The position numbers and the translations under genes are program-made. 64,000 bases of DNA. Origin: Bradyrhizobium sp. BR13661. Lineage in GTDB: Bacteria; Pseudomonadota; Alphaproteobacteria; Rhizobiales; Xanthobacteraceae. Shown one piece after another: positions 16,684-24,462 of the stretch (position 1 is the stretch's first letter; every line of letters starts with the position of its first letter). Location: assembly GCF_029892425.1 (NCBI RefSeq), contig NZ_JARXWB010000032.1, forward strand, positions 1 through 64,000. The letters run 5' to 3'. The notes below the pieces were generated by a model. It worked only from the letters and a program-made list of their open reading frames with translations, searched no databases and was not told the DNA's origin.

Positions 16684-17928
16684 ATGAACTTCGACGACAC
16701 CCCGCAGGAAGCCGAATTCCGCAGCCTGGCCCGCGCCTGGATCGGCGCCAATGCGCCCAAGCAGTATGAGGACGAGCTGCGCAAATCCTCGCTCGGCCGC
16801 ACCGTGCTCAAGGACGCCAACATTCTCGAGGTCGCAAAAGCCTGGCAGAAGAAGAAGGCCGACGCCGGCTGGGCCTGCCTGCATTGGCCGAAGGAATATG
16901 GCGGCCGCGGCTCCTCGCCGATCGAGCGCGTGATCTGGCAGCAGGAAGAGGGGCCGTTCGGCCAGCTCTCCCGCATGTTCATCATCGGCCACGGCATGTG
17001 CGGGCCAACCATGATGGCGTTCGCGCGCGAGGAGCATAAGCGCACCTATCTGCCGCCGCTCGCATCAGGCGAAAAGATCTGGTGCCAGCTGTTCTCTGAA
17101 CCCGCCGGTGGTTCGGACGTCGCAGGGCTCCGCACCCGCGCGGAAAAGGACGGCGACGACTGGGTCATCAACGGCCAGAAGATCTGGACCTCGGGGGCGC
17201 ATTATTCCGATTACGGCATCCTGCTCACGCGCACCGATCCAACCGTGCCCAAGCACAAGGGGCTCACCATGTTCTTCCTGGACATGAAGAGCCCGGGTGT
17301 CGAGGTACGGCCGATCAAGCAGGCGAGCGGTGCCTCCGATTTCAACGAGGTCTATTTCACCAATGTCCGCATCCCCGACCATCAGCGCCTCGGTGAGGTC
17401 GGTGACGGCTGGAACGTCTCGCTGACCACGCTGATGAACGAGCGCAGCGCGATCGGCGCCGCGGTCTCGACCGGTTTTCCGGAGCTGTTCGAATATTGCT
17501 CCAGCCTGATGCTCGACGACGGTCCCGCGATCGAGGATCGCGCGGTGCGCTCGAAGCTGGCGAACTGGGCGGTGAAGGCAAGCGGGCTGAAATACACCAG
17601 CATGCGCGCGATCTCCGCGCTGTCGAGGGGCGAGCGGCCAGGACCGGAGAATTCCATCGGCAAGCTGGTCGCGGGTTCGATGATCCAGGACGTCGCGACC
17701 TACGCGCTGGATTTGCAGGGGGCGAGCGGCGTGGTCAGCGGCGAGGATGCCGAGCTGGCCGGCCGCTTCCAGGCCATGCTGTTGCGTGCGCCCGGCACGC
17801 GTGTCGAAGGCGGCACCGACGAGATCATGCGCAACATCATCGCCGAGCGGGTGCTGGGCCTGCCCGGCGACATCAGGGTCGACAAGGACGTGCCGTTCAA
17901 CAAGATCCCGACCAAGGGAAGAGGGTAG
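16684..17928 (+). CDS. Acyl-CoA dehydrogenase (tandem copy 1)
   Basis: 414 aa. Full-length fold: CQLFSEPAGGSDVAGLRTRAEKDGDDWVINGQKIWTSG-type FAD and substrate loops, with the C-terminal GGTDEIMRNIIAERVLGLPGD. No obvious classical Glu in the active-site loop was identified by eye. ATG 16684 is preceded by GAGAGATGAGACC. The gene is strongly similar along its whole length to the next gene, starting with the same MNFDDTPQEA and ending RVDKDVPFNKIPTKGRG, so it is a recent tandem duplication. Confidence 0.9.
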   Translation: MNFDDTPQEAEFRSLARAWIGANAPKQYEDELRKSSLGRTVLKDANILEVAKAWQKKKADAGWACLHWPKEYGGRGSSPIERVIWQQEEGPFGQLSRMFIIGHGMCGPTMMAFAREEHKRTYLPPLASGEKIWCQLFSEPAGGSDVAGLRTRAEKDGDDWVINGQKIWTSGAHYSDYGILLTRTDPTVPKHKGLTMFFLDMKSPGVEVRPIKQASGASDFNEVYFTNVRIPDHQRLGEVGDGWNVSLTTLMNERSAIGAAVSTGFPELFEYCSSLMLDDGPAIEDRAVRSKLANWAVKASGLKYTSMRAISALSRGERPGPENSIGKLVAGSMIQDVATYALDLQGASGVVSGEDAELAGRFQAMLLRAPGTRVEGGTDEIMRNIIAERVLGLPGDIRVDKDVPFNKIPTKGRG

Positions 17929-17937
17929 AGGTTCGCC

Positions 17938-19182
17938 ATGAATTTCGACGACACCCCGCAGGAAGCCGCATTCCGCGAGACCGCGCGCAAATGGGTCGCC
18001 GCCAACGCGCCGAAGGAGTTCGAGGAGGAGTTGTCAAAATCCTCGCTCGGCCGAATCCGGCTTGCCAAGCACGACATGGTCGAGGTCGGAAAAGCCTGGC
18101 AGAAGAAGAAGGCCGAGGGCGGCTGGGCCTGCCTGCACTGGCCGAAGGAGTATGGCGGCCGCGGCGCCACGCCGATCGAGAAGGTGATCTGGCAGCAGGA
18201 AGAAGGTGTCTACGGCAAGCTGACGCAGCCGTTCCAGATCGGTGAGGGCATGTGCGGTCCGACCGTGATGGCCTGGGGCAGTGAGGAACTTAAACGCCGC
18301 TATTTGCCGAAGCTCGCCTCCGGTGAAGAGATCTGGTGCCAGTTGTTCTCCGAGCCCGCCGGCGGCTCCGACGTCGCCGGACTACGCACCCGCGCGGAAA
18401 AACAGGGCGACAACTGGATCATCAATGGCCAGAAGATCTGGACCTCCGGTGCGCATTATTCCGACTACGGCCTCCTGATCACCCGCACCGATCCGAACGT
18501 GCCCAAGCACAAGGGGCTCACCATGTTCTTCCTGGACATGAAGAGCAAAGGCGTCGAAGTGCGACCGATCAGGCAGGCCAACGGCATGCAGGAGTTCAAC
18601 GAGGTCTATTTCACTGACGTCGTGATTCCCGACAGCCAGCGGCTCGGCGCGGTCGGTGATGGTTGGAACGTTTCACTGACCACGCTGATGAACGAGCGCA
18701 TGTCGATCGGCGCGCGGCTCGCGACCGGCGTGCCGGAGTTGTTCGAATTCTGCTCGAACCTCATGCTGGAGGACGGGCTCGCGATCGATGATCCCGCCGT
18801 GCGTTCGAAACTTGCCACTTGGGCTGTCAAATCCAGCGGGCTCAAATACACCAGCTACCGGGCGATCTCGGCATTGTCGAAGGGCGAGCGGCCCGGTCCT
18901 GAAAACTCAATTGGCAAGCTGGTGTCGGGCACGATGCTGCAGGACATTGCGGCTTACGCGATGGATCTTCAGGGAGCTGCCGGCGTGCTCACCGGGGATG
19001 CAGAGGAAATCGTCCAGGGCCAGTTCCAGCAGATGCTGTTGTCCTCTCCCGGCATGCGCATCGCCGGCGGCACCGACGAGATCCTGCGCAACATCATCGC
19101 CGAGCGCGTGCTGGGATTGCCGGGCGACATCCGTGTCGACAAGGACGTGCCGTTTAACAAGATCCCGACCAAGGGCAGGTAA
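17938..19182 (+). CDS. Acyl-CoA dehydrogenase (tandem copy 2)
   Basis: 414 aa, paralogue of the preceding gene, 9 bp apart. Same motifs (SEPAGGSDVAGLRTRAEK, NGQKIWTSGAHYSDYG, GGTDEILRNIIAERVLGLPGD). Differences concentrate in the N-terminal helices (KEFEEELSKSSLGRIRLAKHD) and the region around LTGDAEEIVQGQFQQ, which is consistent with divergence in acyl-chain specificity. Introduces a 2,3-double bond in an acyl-CoA thioester, passing electrons to ETF. Confidence 0.9.
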   Translation: MNFDDTPQEAAFRETARKWVAANAPKEFEEELSKSSLGRIRLAKHDMVEVGKAWQKKKAEGGWACLHWPKEYGGRGATPIEKVIWQQEEGVYGKLTQPFQIGEGMCGPTVMAWGSEELKRRYLPKLASGEEIWCQLFSEPAGGSDVAGLRTRAEKQGDNWIINGQKIWTSGAHYSDYGLLITRTDPNVPKHKGLTMFFLDMKSKGVEVRPIRQANGMQEFNEVYFTDVVIPDSQRLGAVGDGWNVSLTTLMNERMSIGARLATGVPELFEFCSNLMLEDGLAIDDPAVRSKLATWAVKSSGLKYTSYRAISALSKGERPGPENSIGKLVSGTMLQDIAAYAMDLQGAAGVLTGDAEEIVQGQFQQMLLSSPGMRIAGGTDEILRNIIAERVLGLPGDIRVDKDVPFNKIPTKGR

Positions 19183-19190
19183 TCTCTCTC

Positions 19191-19300
19191 GTGTCCCGGA
19201 CGCGGCGCAACGCGCCGCAGAGCCGGGACCCAGGGGTTACAATGGGCCCCGGCTCTGCAGCGCACCGCTGAAAAAGCGCTGCGCTGCGTCCGGGGCATGA
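19191..19300. repeat. Dispersed palindromic repeat, family A copy 3
   Basis: Begins GTGTCCCGGACGCGGC and ends CTGCGTCCGGGGCATG. It lies between the second duplicated dehydrogenase and the nitroreductase; its right end reaches to within 14 bp of the nitroreductase ATG, so it forms most of that gene's 5' leader. Confidence 0.88.
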
Positions 19301-19314
19301 AAGCGAGACAAGTG

Positions 19315-20028
19315 ATGGACGCCAAAGCATCAAACTCCCGCCACTCCAATGAAGACCGCATCGGCGTGCTCGAAGAGCTCCTCAACGAGCGCTATTCCGT
19401 GCGCGCCTTCCTGCCCAAGGAGGTCGATCGCGCCACCATCGAGCATGTGCTCACCACCGCGCAACGCACCGCGTCCTGGTGCAATAGCCAGCCCTGGCAG
19501 GTCGTCATCGCCAGCGGCGAGGCCAAGGAACGCTTTCGGCAGCTGATCTACAAGGAGGCCTCAGGCGGTCTCGGCGATGACTATGATTTCAAGCCGCCGC
19601 GCGAATATGTCGGCGTCTATCTCGATCGCCGCCGGGAGAGCGGCTTCCAGCTCTACAACACGCTCGGCATCGCCCGCGGCGACAAGATGGCTTACGCAAA
19701 GCAGGCGCTGGAGAACTACAATTTCTTTGGCGCGCCGCACGTCGCCATCATCCACACCAACGAGCCGCTCGGCATCTACGGCGCGATCGATTGCGGGGCC
19801 TATGTCAGCAATTTCATGCTCGCGGCCCAGGCACTCGGGCTCGGCACGATTCCGCAGGCAGCACTTGCGCGCCATTCCGGCCTGATCCGCCGCCACTTCA
19901 ACCTGGCCGATGACCGCCGTGTCGTCTGCGGCATCTCGTTCGGGCATGCGGACGATTCGCACAAGGTCAACAGCTACCGCACTTCGCGCGCATCAGTCGC
20001 TGACACCGTGACATTCATCGACAAGTGA
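19315..20028 (+). CDS. Nitroreductase-family flavoprotein
   Basis: 237 aa. FMN-binding landmarks of the nitroreductase fold: RYSVRAFLPKEVDRATIEHVL at the N-terminus, SWCNSQPWQVVIASG, the GAYVSNFMLAAQALGLGTIPQAAL helix, and C-terminal CGISFGHADDSHKVNSYRT. Likely an NAD(P)H-dependent reductase of nitro, quinone or enoyl substrates. Its place at the end of the acyl-CoA cluster is suggestive but no specific role is visible. The start at 19315 lies just after the family A repeat. Confidence 0.85.
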   Translation: MDAKASNSRHSNEDRIGVLEELLNERYSVRAFLPKEVDRATIEHVLTTAQRTASWCNSQPWQVVIASGEAKERFRQLIYKEASGGLGDDYDFKPPREYVGVYLDRRRESGFQLYNTLGIARGDKMAYAKQALENYNFFGAPHVAIIHTNEPLGIYGAIDCGAYVSNFMLAAQALGLGTIPQAALARHSGLIRRHFNLADDRRVVCGISFGHADDSHKVNSYRTSRASVADTVTFIDK

Positions 20029-20040
20029 TCACACGCTCGC

Positions 20041-20067
20041 AAAGACGGCCGCGCGAACGGCCGCCTT
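20041..20067. terminator. Bidirectional hairpin between nitroreductase and ecfG
   Basis: AAGACGGCCG-CGCGAA-CGGCCGCCTT forms a 6-bp GC stem extended by AAG/CTT across one mismatch. It sits between two convergent genes. No long T run, so strength is uncertain. A further perfect palindrome TCAATCGATTGA lies at 20081-20092. Confidence 0.45.
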
Positions 20068-20096
20068 CGCAGCTTTGCCTTCAATCGATTGACGCG

Positions 20097-20645
20097 CTAT
20101 CCGCCGCTGCCGCCGATCACGGCGCGCACGGTCTCGTCCGGCCCGAAATCCTCGGCGCCGTCGACATAGAGCAGCGCGGCGAGCTTCGAGCGCGCGCGGT
20201 TGACGCGGCTCTTGATGGTGCCGACCGCGCAGCCGCAGATCGAGGCCGCATCCTCATAGGAGAAGCCGGAGGCGCCGACCAGGATCAGGGCTTCGCGCTG
20301 GTCCTGCGGAAGCTTGTCGAGCGCGGTGCGAAACTCCTCGAACTCGAGATGCGCGTTCTGCGAGGGCTGCGTCTTCAGCGTCTTCGCATAATTGCCCTCG
20401 GCATCCTCGACCTCGCGCCGCCGTTTGCGATAGTCGGAGCGGAACAAATTGCGCAGGATCGTGAACAGCCACGCCGGCAGGTTGGAGCCGGGCTGAAATG
20501 AGTCGATGTTGGCGAGTGCGCGCAACAACGTCTCTTGCACCAAATCGTCGGCGCGGTCCGCATTGCCGCTGAGCGAGATCGCGAACGCGCGAAGGCTCGG
20601 CACCGCGGCCAGGATGTCGTCCCGCAGGGAGTTCGTGAGAGGCAT
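20097..20645 (-). CDS. ecfG: General stress response ECF sigma factor EcfG
   Basis: 182 aa. ECF sigma regions 2 (ADDLVQETLLRALANIDSFQPGSNLPAWLFTILRNLFRSDYRKRRRE) and 4 (LPQDQREALILVGASGFSYEDAASICGCAVGTIKSRVNRARSKLAALL) are both clear and of the EcfG type. Its ATG shares a base with the nepR stop (TAATG), so translation is coupled. In Alphaproteobacteria EcfG is held by NepR and freed when phosphorylated PhyR binds NepR; it then reads GGAAC-N16/17-CGTT promoters, several of which occur in this window. Confidence 0.95.
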   Translation of the reverse strand: MPLTNSLRDDILAAVPSLRAFAISLSGNADRADDLVQETLLRALANIDSFQPGSNLPAWLFTILRNLFRSDYRKRRREVEDAEGNYAKTLKTQPSQNAHLEFEEFRTALDKLPQDQREALILVGASGFSYEDAASICGCAVGTIKSRVNRARSKLAALLYVDGAEDFGPDETVRAVIGGSGG

Positions 20646-20878
20646 TAGTCCCTCCCATTGTTGTCGTTGGAGCCCCCAGCCCCATTCTCGTTCCGGGATT
20701 CACCTCCCGGCGCATCAAGTTTCTTGATGAGCTCCGCGAACCGGTCCGGAACCCCCTGCCGCACGACGTCGTCATACATCGCGCGCAGCTGATGCCCGAT
20801 CCGGGATTGGATCTCCGGAGTTAGGCCTCCCTTGCCGGGGGTCGTGCTTTTGCTGGCTTGAGACTTGAGATCTTTCAT
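20645..20878 (-). CDS. nepR: Anti-sigma factor NepR
   Basis: 77 aa from ATG 20878 (GGAACAGG just upstream); an in-frame codon further up at 20977 would run through the promoter. The conserved NepR helix core GLTPEIQSRIGHQLRAMYDDVVRQGVPDRFAELIKKL occupies residues about 18-54, with a disordered Asn/Gly-rich tail. Cytosolic; binds EcfG and, alternatively, the sigma-like domain of PhyR encoded divergently. Confidence 0.93.
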   Translation of the reverse strand: MKDLKSQASKSTTPGKGGLTPEIQSRIGHQLRAMYDDVVRQGVPDRFAELIKKLDAPGGESRNENGAGGSNDNNGRD

Positions 20879-20976
20879 GACCTGTTCCACGTTTCCCCGA
20901 GTTAAGTAACTGTATAATCGAGAAGTTTTCTCAACCGGGAGCCGTTCCCTGGATAAGCACAATTCCAGGTTCGACA

Positions 20977-21020
20977 AAAAGTTCCCTAGTCACGGGAACT
21001 TTTCTTATCCTGAGGCGTAA
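20977..21020. promoter_or_regulatory. Divergent nepR-ecfG / phyR promoter region with paired GGAAC elements
   Basis: An inverted repeat, AAAAGTTCCC-TAGTCAC-GGGAACTTTT, puts two GGAAC elements back to back. The right one (20995-20999) is followed after exactly 16 bp by CGTAA (21016), a good sigma-EcfG promoter firing towards phyR. The left one points towards nepR and has no clear CGTT at N16/17 (AATT is found), so it is less certain. Confidence 0.65.
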
Positions 21021-21100
21021 TCAGCCCCAGCAGGGGAACCTGGGCCACCCCTCGTATTGCCTGGTTCTTCAAGGTTGGCCCGATGATGAATGGAGTGGGG

Positions 21101-21907
21101 ATGTCCCGTTCACAGCTCGTTGCTGAACACTTGCCGTTGTTGCGCCGGTATGCCCGCGCCCTGACGGGCAGCCAGGCCTCCGGCGACGCCTATGTCGCAG
21201 CCATGTTGGAGGCCATGCTGGGGGATCCCAGCGTGCTCGACGAGTCCCACGGGCCGCGGGCTGGGCTGTTCCGGCTGTTCACGCAGATCTGGAATTCGGT
21301 CTCCGTCAATGACGATTCCGAGGTGACGACGCTCCCGATGCCGCCGGAGCGGCGGCTGTCGAACATCACGCCACTGCCGCGACAGGCCTTCCTGCTGCTC
21401 TCGCTCGAGGGATTTTCGGAAGAGGAAGTCGCCTATGTGCTCGGCACCGATGTCGCCGAGACGCGCCGGCTGGCCGACGCCGCCGGCCGCGAGATGGCGG
21501 CGGAGATCGCCACCGACGTCCTGATCATCGAGGACGAGACCTTCATTGCCATGGACCTCGAGAGCCTGGTGAAGAATCTCGGCCACAACGTCGTCGGCGT
21601 CGCGCGCACCCACGCGGATGCGGTGGCGCTGGCGAAGAACAAGCGGCCGGGCCTGATCCTCGCCGACATCCAGTTGGCTGACGGTTCGTCAGGTCTCGAT
21701 GCCGTCAACGAACTGCTACGCACCTTCGAGGTGCCGGTGGTGTTCATCACCGCCTATCCGGAGCGCTTCCTCACCGGCGAGCGTCCGGAGCCGGCCTTCC
21801 TGATCTCAAAACCGTTCCAGCCCGCCATGGTGTCGGCGGTGGCGAGCCAGGCGCTGTTCTTCCAGCGCAACTCGCGCAATCGCACGCCCAAGGCGCCGGC
21901 GGCTTAA
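21101..21907 (+). CDS. phyR: General stress response regulator PhyR
   Basis: 268 aa from ATG 21101 (GGAGTGGGG before it). The N-terminal half is a sigma-factor mimic (LPLLRRYARALTGSQASGDAYVAAMLEAML; LPRQAFLLLSLEGFSEEEVAYVLGTDVAETRRL). The C-terminal half is a receiver domain with acidic pair Glu144/Asp145, phosphoacceptor Asp189 (LILADIQLADG), Thr217 and Lys237 (ISKPF). On phosphorylation it sequesters NepR, releasing EcfG. The cognate histidine kinase is not in this window. Confidence 0.95.
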   Translation: MSRSQLVAEHLPLLRRYARALTGSQASGDAYVAAMLEAMLGDPSVLDESHGPRAGLFRLFTQIWNSVSVNDDSEVTTLPMPPERRLSNITPLPRQAFLLLSLEGFSEEEVAYVLGTDVAETRRLADAAGREMAAEIATDVLIIEDETFIAMDLESLVKNLGHNVVGVARTHADAVALAKNKRPGLILADIQLADGSSGLDAVNELLRTFEVPVVFITAYPERFLTGERPEPAFLISKPFQPAMVSAVASQALFFQRNSRNRTPKAPAA

Positions 21908-21930
21908 GGAAGCTTTCGTCGGATAAGGAG

Positions 21931-21960
21931 ACGGCGCGTCGCAGGGCGCGCCGTTTTTTT
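21931..21960 (+). terminator. Rho-independent terminator of phyR
   Basis: ACGGCGCG-TCGCAGGG-CGCGCCGT stem-loop followed by TTTTTTT, 23 bp after the phyR stop. Confidence 0.85.
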
Positions 21961-21975
21961 CTGCCGACACCCACC

Positions 21976-22830
21976 TCAGCAGCCGCGGCAGATGCTGCGA
22001 AGCATGGAATTAAGCTTGACGTCGCTCGGCCCAGGCGATTTCGCATTCAGCTTGGCCTGATCCTTGATCCAGGATTGGAGCGTTTTTTCCTGCTCCGGCG
22101 ACGGCGCCAGGTTCGGCTGCGTCCCGTCGAAAGCTATGAGGACGGTCACTCTCTGCAGGTCGTCCTTCGCATCGGCGGGCGGTTTCGGGAATGGCACGGA
22201 TCGCTCGACCATGGCGAGCGTCTCGGTATCCAGCGGCGCGAAGCCCGTGCTTTCCACCAAAGCGCTTGAGATGAGTTTGCCTGAACGATCGACCACGAAT
22301 GTGACGCCGGCATCACCTCTGCGGCCGATCGCCTGCGGAGGAAACGCCCTGTTGCGCCAGACGTGCTCGGTGACCGCCTTGCGCCAAGCGGCCATAGCCT
22401 CGGACTCTGCGAAGCCGGAAGCCGGCGTGCTCAGCACCAGCCCGTTGGTCGAGACCTGGAATTGACGGCCGTTGAATACAATCGGCACTATGAAATAAAA
22501 AGTCTCTCCCTTCAGCTCCGAAGGCGGCTGCGGAAACGGTTGGGCGCGGGCGACGATCTCCAGCGCAGCATCGTCGAGCAGTCGCGAGCCGGTGCTCCCA
22601 ACCAGTGCCCGCGAGACCAAATTGCCGGACCGGTCGATGACGAAGCCTACCCTGGCCTCACCGGTTTGCCCCAGTGCCCCGGCTGGAAATAGCCTGCTCT
22701 TTGCGATGTGTGCGGACAGCTTCGCCTTCCAGGCCTGGGCACTTTCGCTCTGCGTATCCGTCTGCGCATATGCGGGGAAAGTCGCGAGCAATCCGAGAAG
22801 CACGGCCAGCAAGGGGAATTTCATCTGCAT
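21976..22830 (-). CDS. Exported TonB C-terminal-like protein with two repeated domains
   Basis: 284 aa. The signal peptide (MQMKFPLLAVLLGLLATFPAYAQ) ends at an AxA-type site. Two similar domains follow, each beginning with an amphipathic helix and FP element (IAKSRLFPAGALGQTGEARVGFVIDRSGNLVSRALVGSTGSRLLDDAAL and the parallel WRNRAFPPQAIGRRGDAGVTFVVDRSGKLI), the TonB C-terminal fold. The chain lacks the N-terminal membrane anchor and Pro-rich span of a true TonB, so it is probably a periplasmic protein. ATG 22824 is an alternative start. It ends in Cys-Arg-Gly-Cys. Function unknown. Confidence 0.72.
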   Translation of the reverse strand: MQMKFPLLAVLLGLLATFPAYAQTDTQSESAQAWKAKLSAHIAKSRLFPAGALGQTGEARVGFVIDRSGNLVSRALVGSTGSRLLDDAALEIVARAQPFPQPPSELKGETFYFIVPIVFNGRQFQVSTNGLVLSTPASGFAESEAMAAWRKAVTEHVWRNRAFPPQAIGRRGDAGVTFVVDRSGKLISSALVESTGFAPLDTETLAMVERSVPFPKPPADAKDDLQRVTVLIAFDGTQPNLAPSPEQEKTLQSWIKDQAKLNAKSPGPSDVKLNSMLRSICRGC

Positions 22831-23014
22831 CGGTGCGGATACTAATCGCGGTCCGGTTGATTGCAAGGTTCGTTGCTCGTATCGCGCTTGCTCCGCTGTG
22901 GGCAATTCGAACGGCCCCGAAGCAGCGAGCGCTTGACGCCAATCTCATTGCCCCGTTGATACGTTAGGCCGATGACATTCATCGCAGCCTCAAGCCGCCG
23001 GGAGGGACGTGCCC

Positions 23015-23614
23015 ATGGACCAGCAACTGCTCGACCGCCTCGCCATCCGCGACCTCGTCGAGAATTGGGCGGTGTGGCGCGATGCCGGCGATTGGGAGCG
23101 GTTTGCCACCGTCTGGCATGAAGAGGGCTGGATGTCCGCGACCTGGTTTCAGGGGCCGGCGCGGGAGTTCATGCGCGTCAGCCAGGAGGGCTTTGCCAGG
23201 GGCGTGCGCATCCTGCATTTCCTCGGCGGCACCAGCATTGATCTCCAGGGTGAGCGGGCCATCGCCCAGACCAAGATGACGATTTCGCAACGGGCTCTGG
23301 TGCACGACGTGCTCTGCGACGTCGTCTGCACCGGGCGCTTCTACGATTTCCTGGAGAAGCGGAAGAGCCAATGGGGCATCGTCCGCCGCCAGCCGATCTA
23401 CGAGAAGGACCGGATCGACCCGGTCGACCCCGCAGCAAATCTTCGCCTCGACCAGACGGCGCTGGCCGCGCTGCCCGAGGGTTACCGCCACCTCGCCTAC
23501 ATGCAGGAGCTGATCGGCTACAAGGTCAAGCGGGACATGCCAGGCCTGATCGGCCCCGAGGTCGAGAAGCTCTATGGCGAGGGACGGGACTGGCTCGCTG
23601 GGAAGGCCAAGTAA
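23015..23614 (+). CDS. SnoaL/NTF2-like family protein
   Basis: 199 aa from ATG 23015 with GGGAGGGA before it. N-terminal helices (LLDRLAIRDLVENWAVWRDAGDWERFATVWHEEGWM) are those of SnoaL-like/nuclear-transport-factor-2-fold proteins, often annotated as hydroxylating-dioxygenase small subunit or ketosteroid-isomerase-like. No partner enzyme lies next to it. Substrate unknown; a single-gene unit. Confidence 0.7.
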   Translation: MDQQLLDRLAIRDLVENWAVWRDAGDWERFATVWHEEGWMSATWFQGPAREFMRVSQEGFARGVRILHFLGGTSIDLQGERAIAQTKMTISQRALVHDVLCDVVCTGRFYDFLEKRKSQWGIVRRQPIYEKDRIDPVDPAANLRLDQTALAALPEGYRHLAYMQELIGYKVKRDMPGLIGPEVEKLYGEGRDWLAGKAK

Positions 23615-23644
23615 GCAAGCAAAGTGAGCCCCAGACAAAAGTAA

Positions 23645-23673
23645 GGCGCGACTGGCATCACCACAGTCGCGCC
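23645..23673 (+). terminator. GC-rich hairpin after the SnoaL-like gene
   Basis: Perfect 10-bp stem GGCGCGACTG / CAGTCGCGCC with a 9-base loop, 30 bp after the stop. No immediate T run, so termination may be weak. The remainder of the 277-bp gap to the next gene holds only the promoter described separately. Confidence 0.5.
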
Positions 23674-23828
23674 CTACGTCGCCGGCTTATGGGGCAGGGG
23701 GGAATAGCCGGCTGTGGAGACGACTCCCGGGCGCGAGAGTCGTTCCAGGGACCTGCAAAATTTTTTGTGCGGCGTCTTTGTGCGGCCTGGCGTGAATTTA
23801 GCACACGGTTAAGTGATCTTAACGTTCC

Positions 23829-23854
23829 GGAAACTCCGGTCCTCCCTTCGCGTT
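23829..23854 (+). promoter_or_regulatory. Possible sigma-EcfG promoter upstream of the exported 143-aa protein
   Basis: GGAAAC (23829-23834) followed after 16 bp by CGTT (23851-23854). The -10 is perfect; the -35 has one substitution from GGAAC. It lies 38 bp before the ATG. Confidence 0.4.
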
Positions 23855-23891
23855 GTTCCCGCGATCGCCATGGGGCGAGGGATCGACAGCC

Positions 23892-24323
23892 ATGCCACAG
23901 ATTCAAAAGGTATTCTTTGGTGCCGTCGCACTCGCCGCGACGTTGGGCGTCGTCCAGGTCGGCGCCGTGCAGTTGGCCGCCGGCCATGATCTGGCCGACC
24001 GGTGGGACGCGGTCGCTGATCAGCCGGCCCAGACCTCAGGCCGCAACCTCGCAAGTCAAAACGTCAATCGGTCGGTCAAGTCCGACCGGCTCGCCGAGAT
24101 GAAGCCGGCAGCGGTTCCCACCCGAACCGTCTCGATGCGACTGAACGACCTGCCCGGTACGTCGGTGCTGCTCCGCGTCCCCGCTTCCATCGAGACTGGC
24201 AATGCCAAGCCGGCCTCCACGCTGCTGAAGCAGGGTCGCAAGCCGACCATCGCCTGCGAGCCCATGGTCAGCTCCCTGACCGAGGTCGCAAAGCTGCTGC
24301 AGCCCGGTCGCTGCGTGACCTGA
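23892..24323 (+). CDS. Hypothetical exported protein
   Basis: 143 aa. N-terminal hydrophobic signal or anchor (VFFGAVALAATLGVVQVGAVQLAAG), then a low-complexity polar region with no domain I recognise. C-terminal part has two Cys (IACEPMVSSL..GRCVT) that could pair in the periplasm. GAGGGA ribosome site before ATG 23892. Resembles lineage-restricted secreted proteins of Bradyrhizobium. Function unknown. Confidence 0.65.
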   Translation: MPQIQKVFFGAVALAATLGVVQVGAVQLAAGHDLADRWDAVADQPAQTSGRNLASQNVNRSVKSDRLAEMKPAAVPTRTVSMRLNDLPGTSVLLRVPASIETGNAKPASTLLKQGRKPTIACEPMVSSLTEVAKLLQPGRCVT

Positions 24324-24362
24324 TCCGCATCGGCTGCCTCGATGTCGGCTGTGTTGGAGAAA

Positions 24363-24388
24363 GGCCTTCCCGGCGGGAGGGCCATTTT
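24363..24388 (+). terminator. Probable terminator before htpG
   Basis: GGCCTTCCCG-G-CGGGAGGGCC stem (one G-U pair) followed by ATTTT, 40 bp after the stop of the exported protein. Confidence 0.55.
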
Positions 24389-24462
24389 GCATGTGCACTT
24401 GATCCCTTTTCCCGTCGCGCTATATCCCGGCTTTCTCCATTTCCGATTGACCGGGTAAACGC

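Noticed and set aside
15397..17037. A 546-codon minus-strand frame across two acyl-CoA dehydrogenases
   Set aside because: Antisense shadow spanning two well-supported genes and the repeat between them.
20081..20092. Perfect palindrome TCAATCGATTGA near the ecfG stop as an operator
   Set aside because: It lies between two convergent gene ends, where no promoter is expected; it resembles the tetR-upstream motif only in the ATCGAT core.
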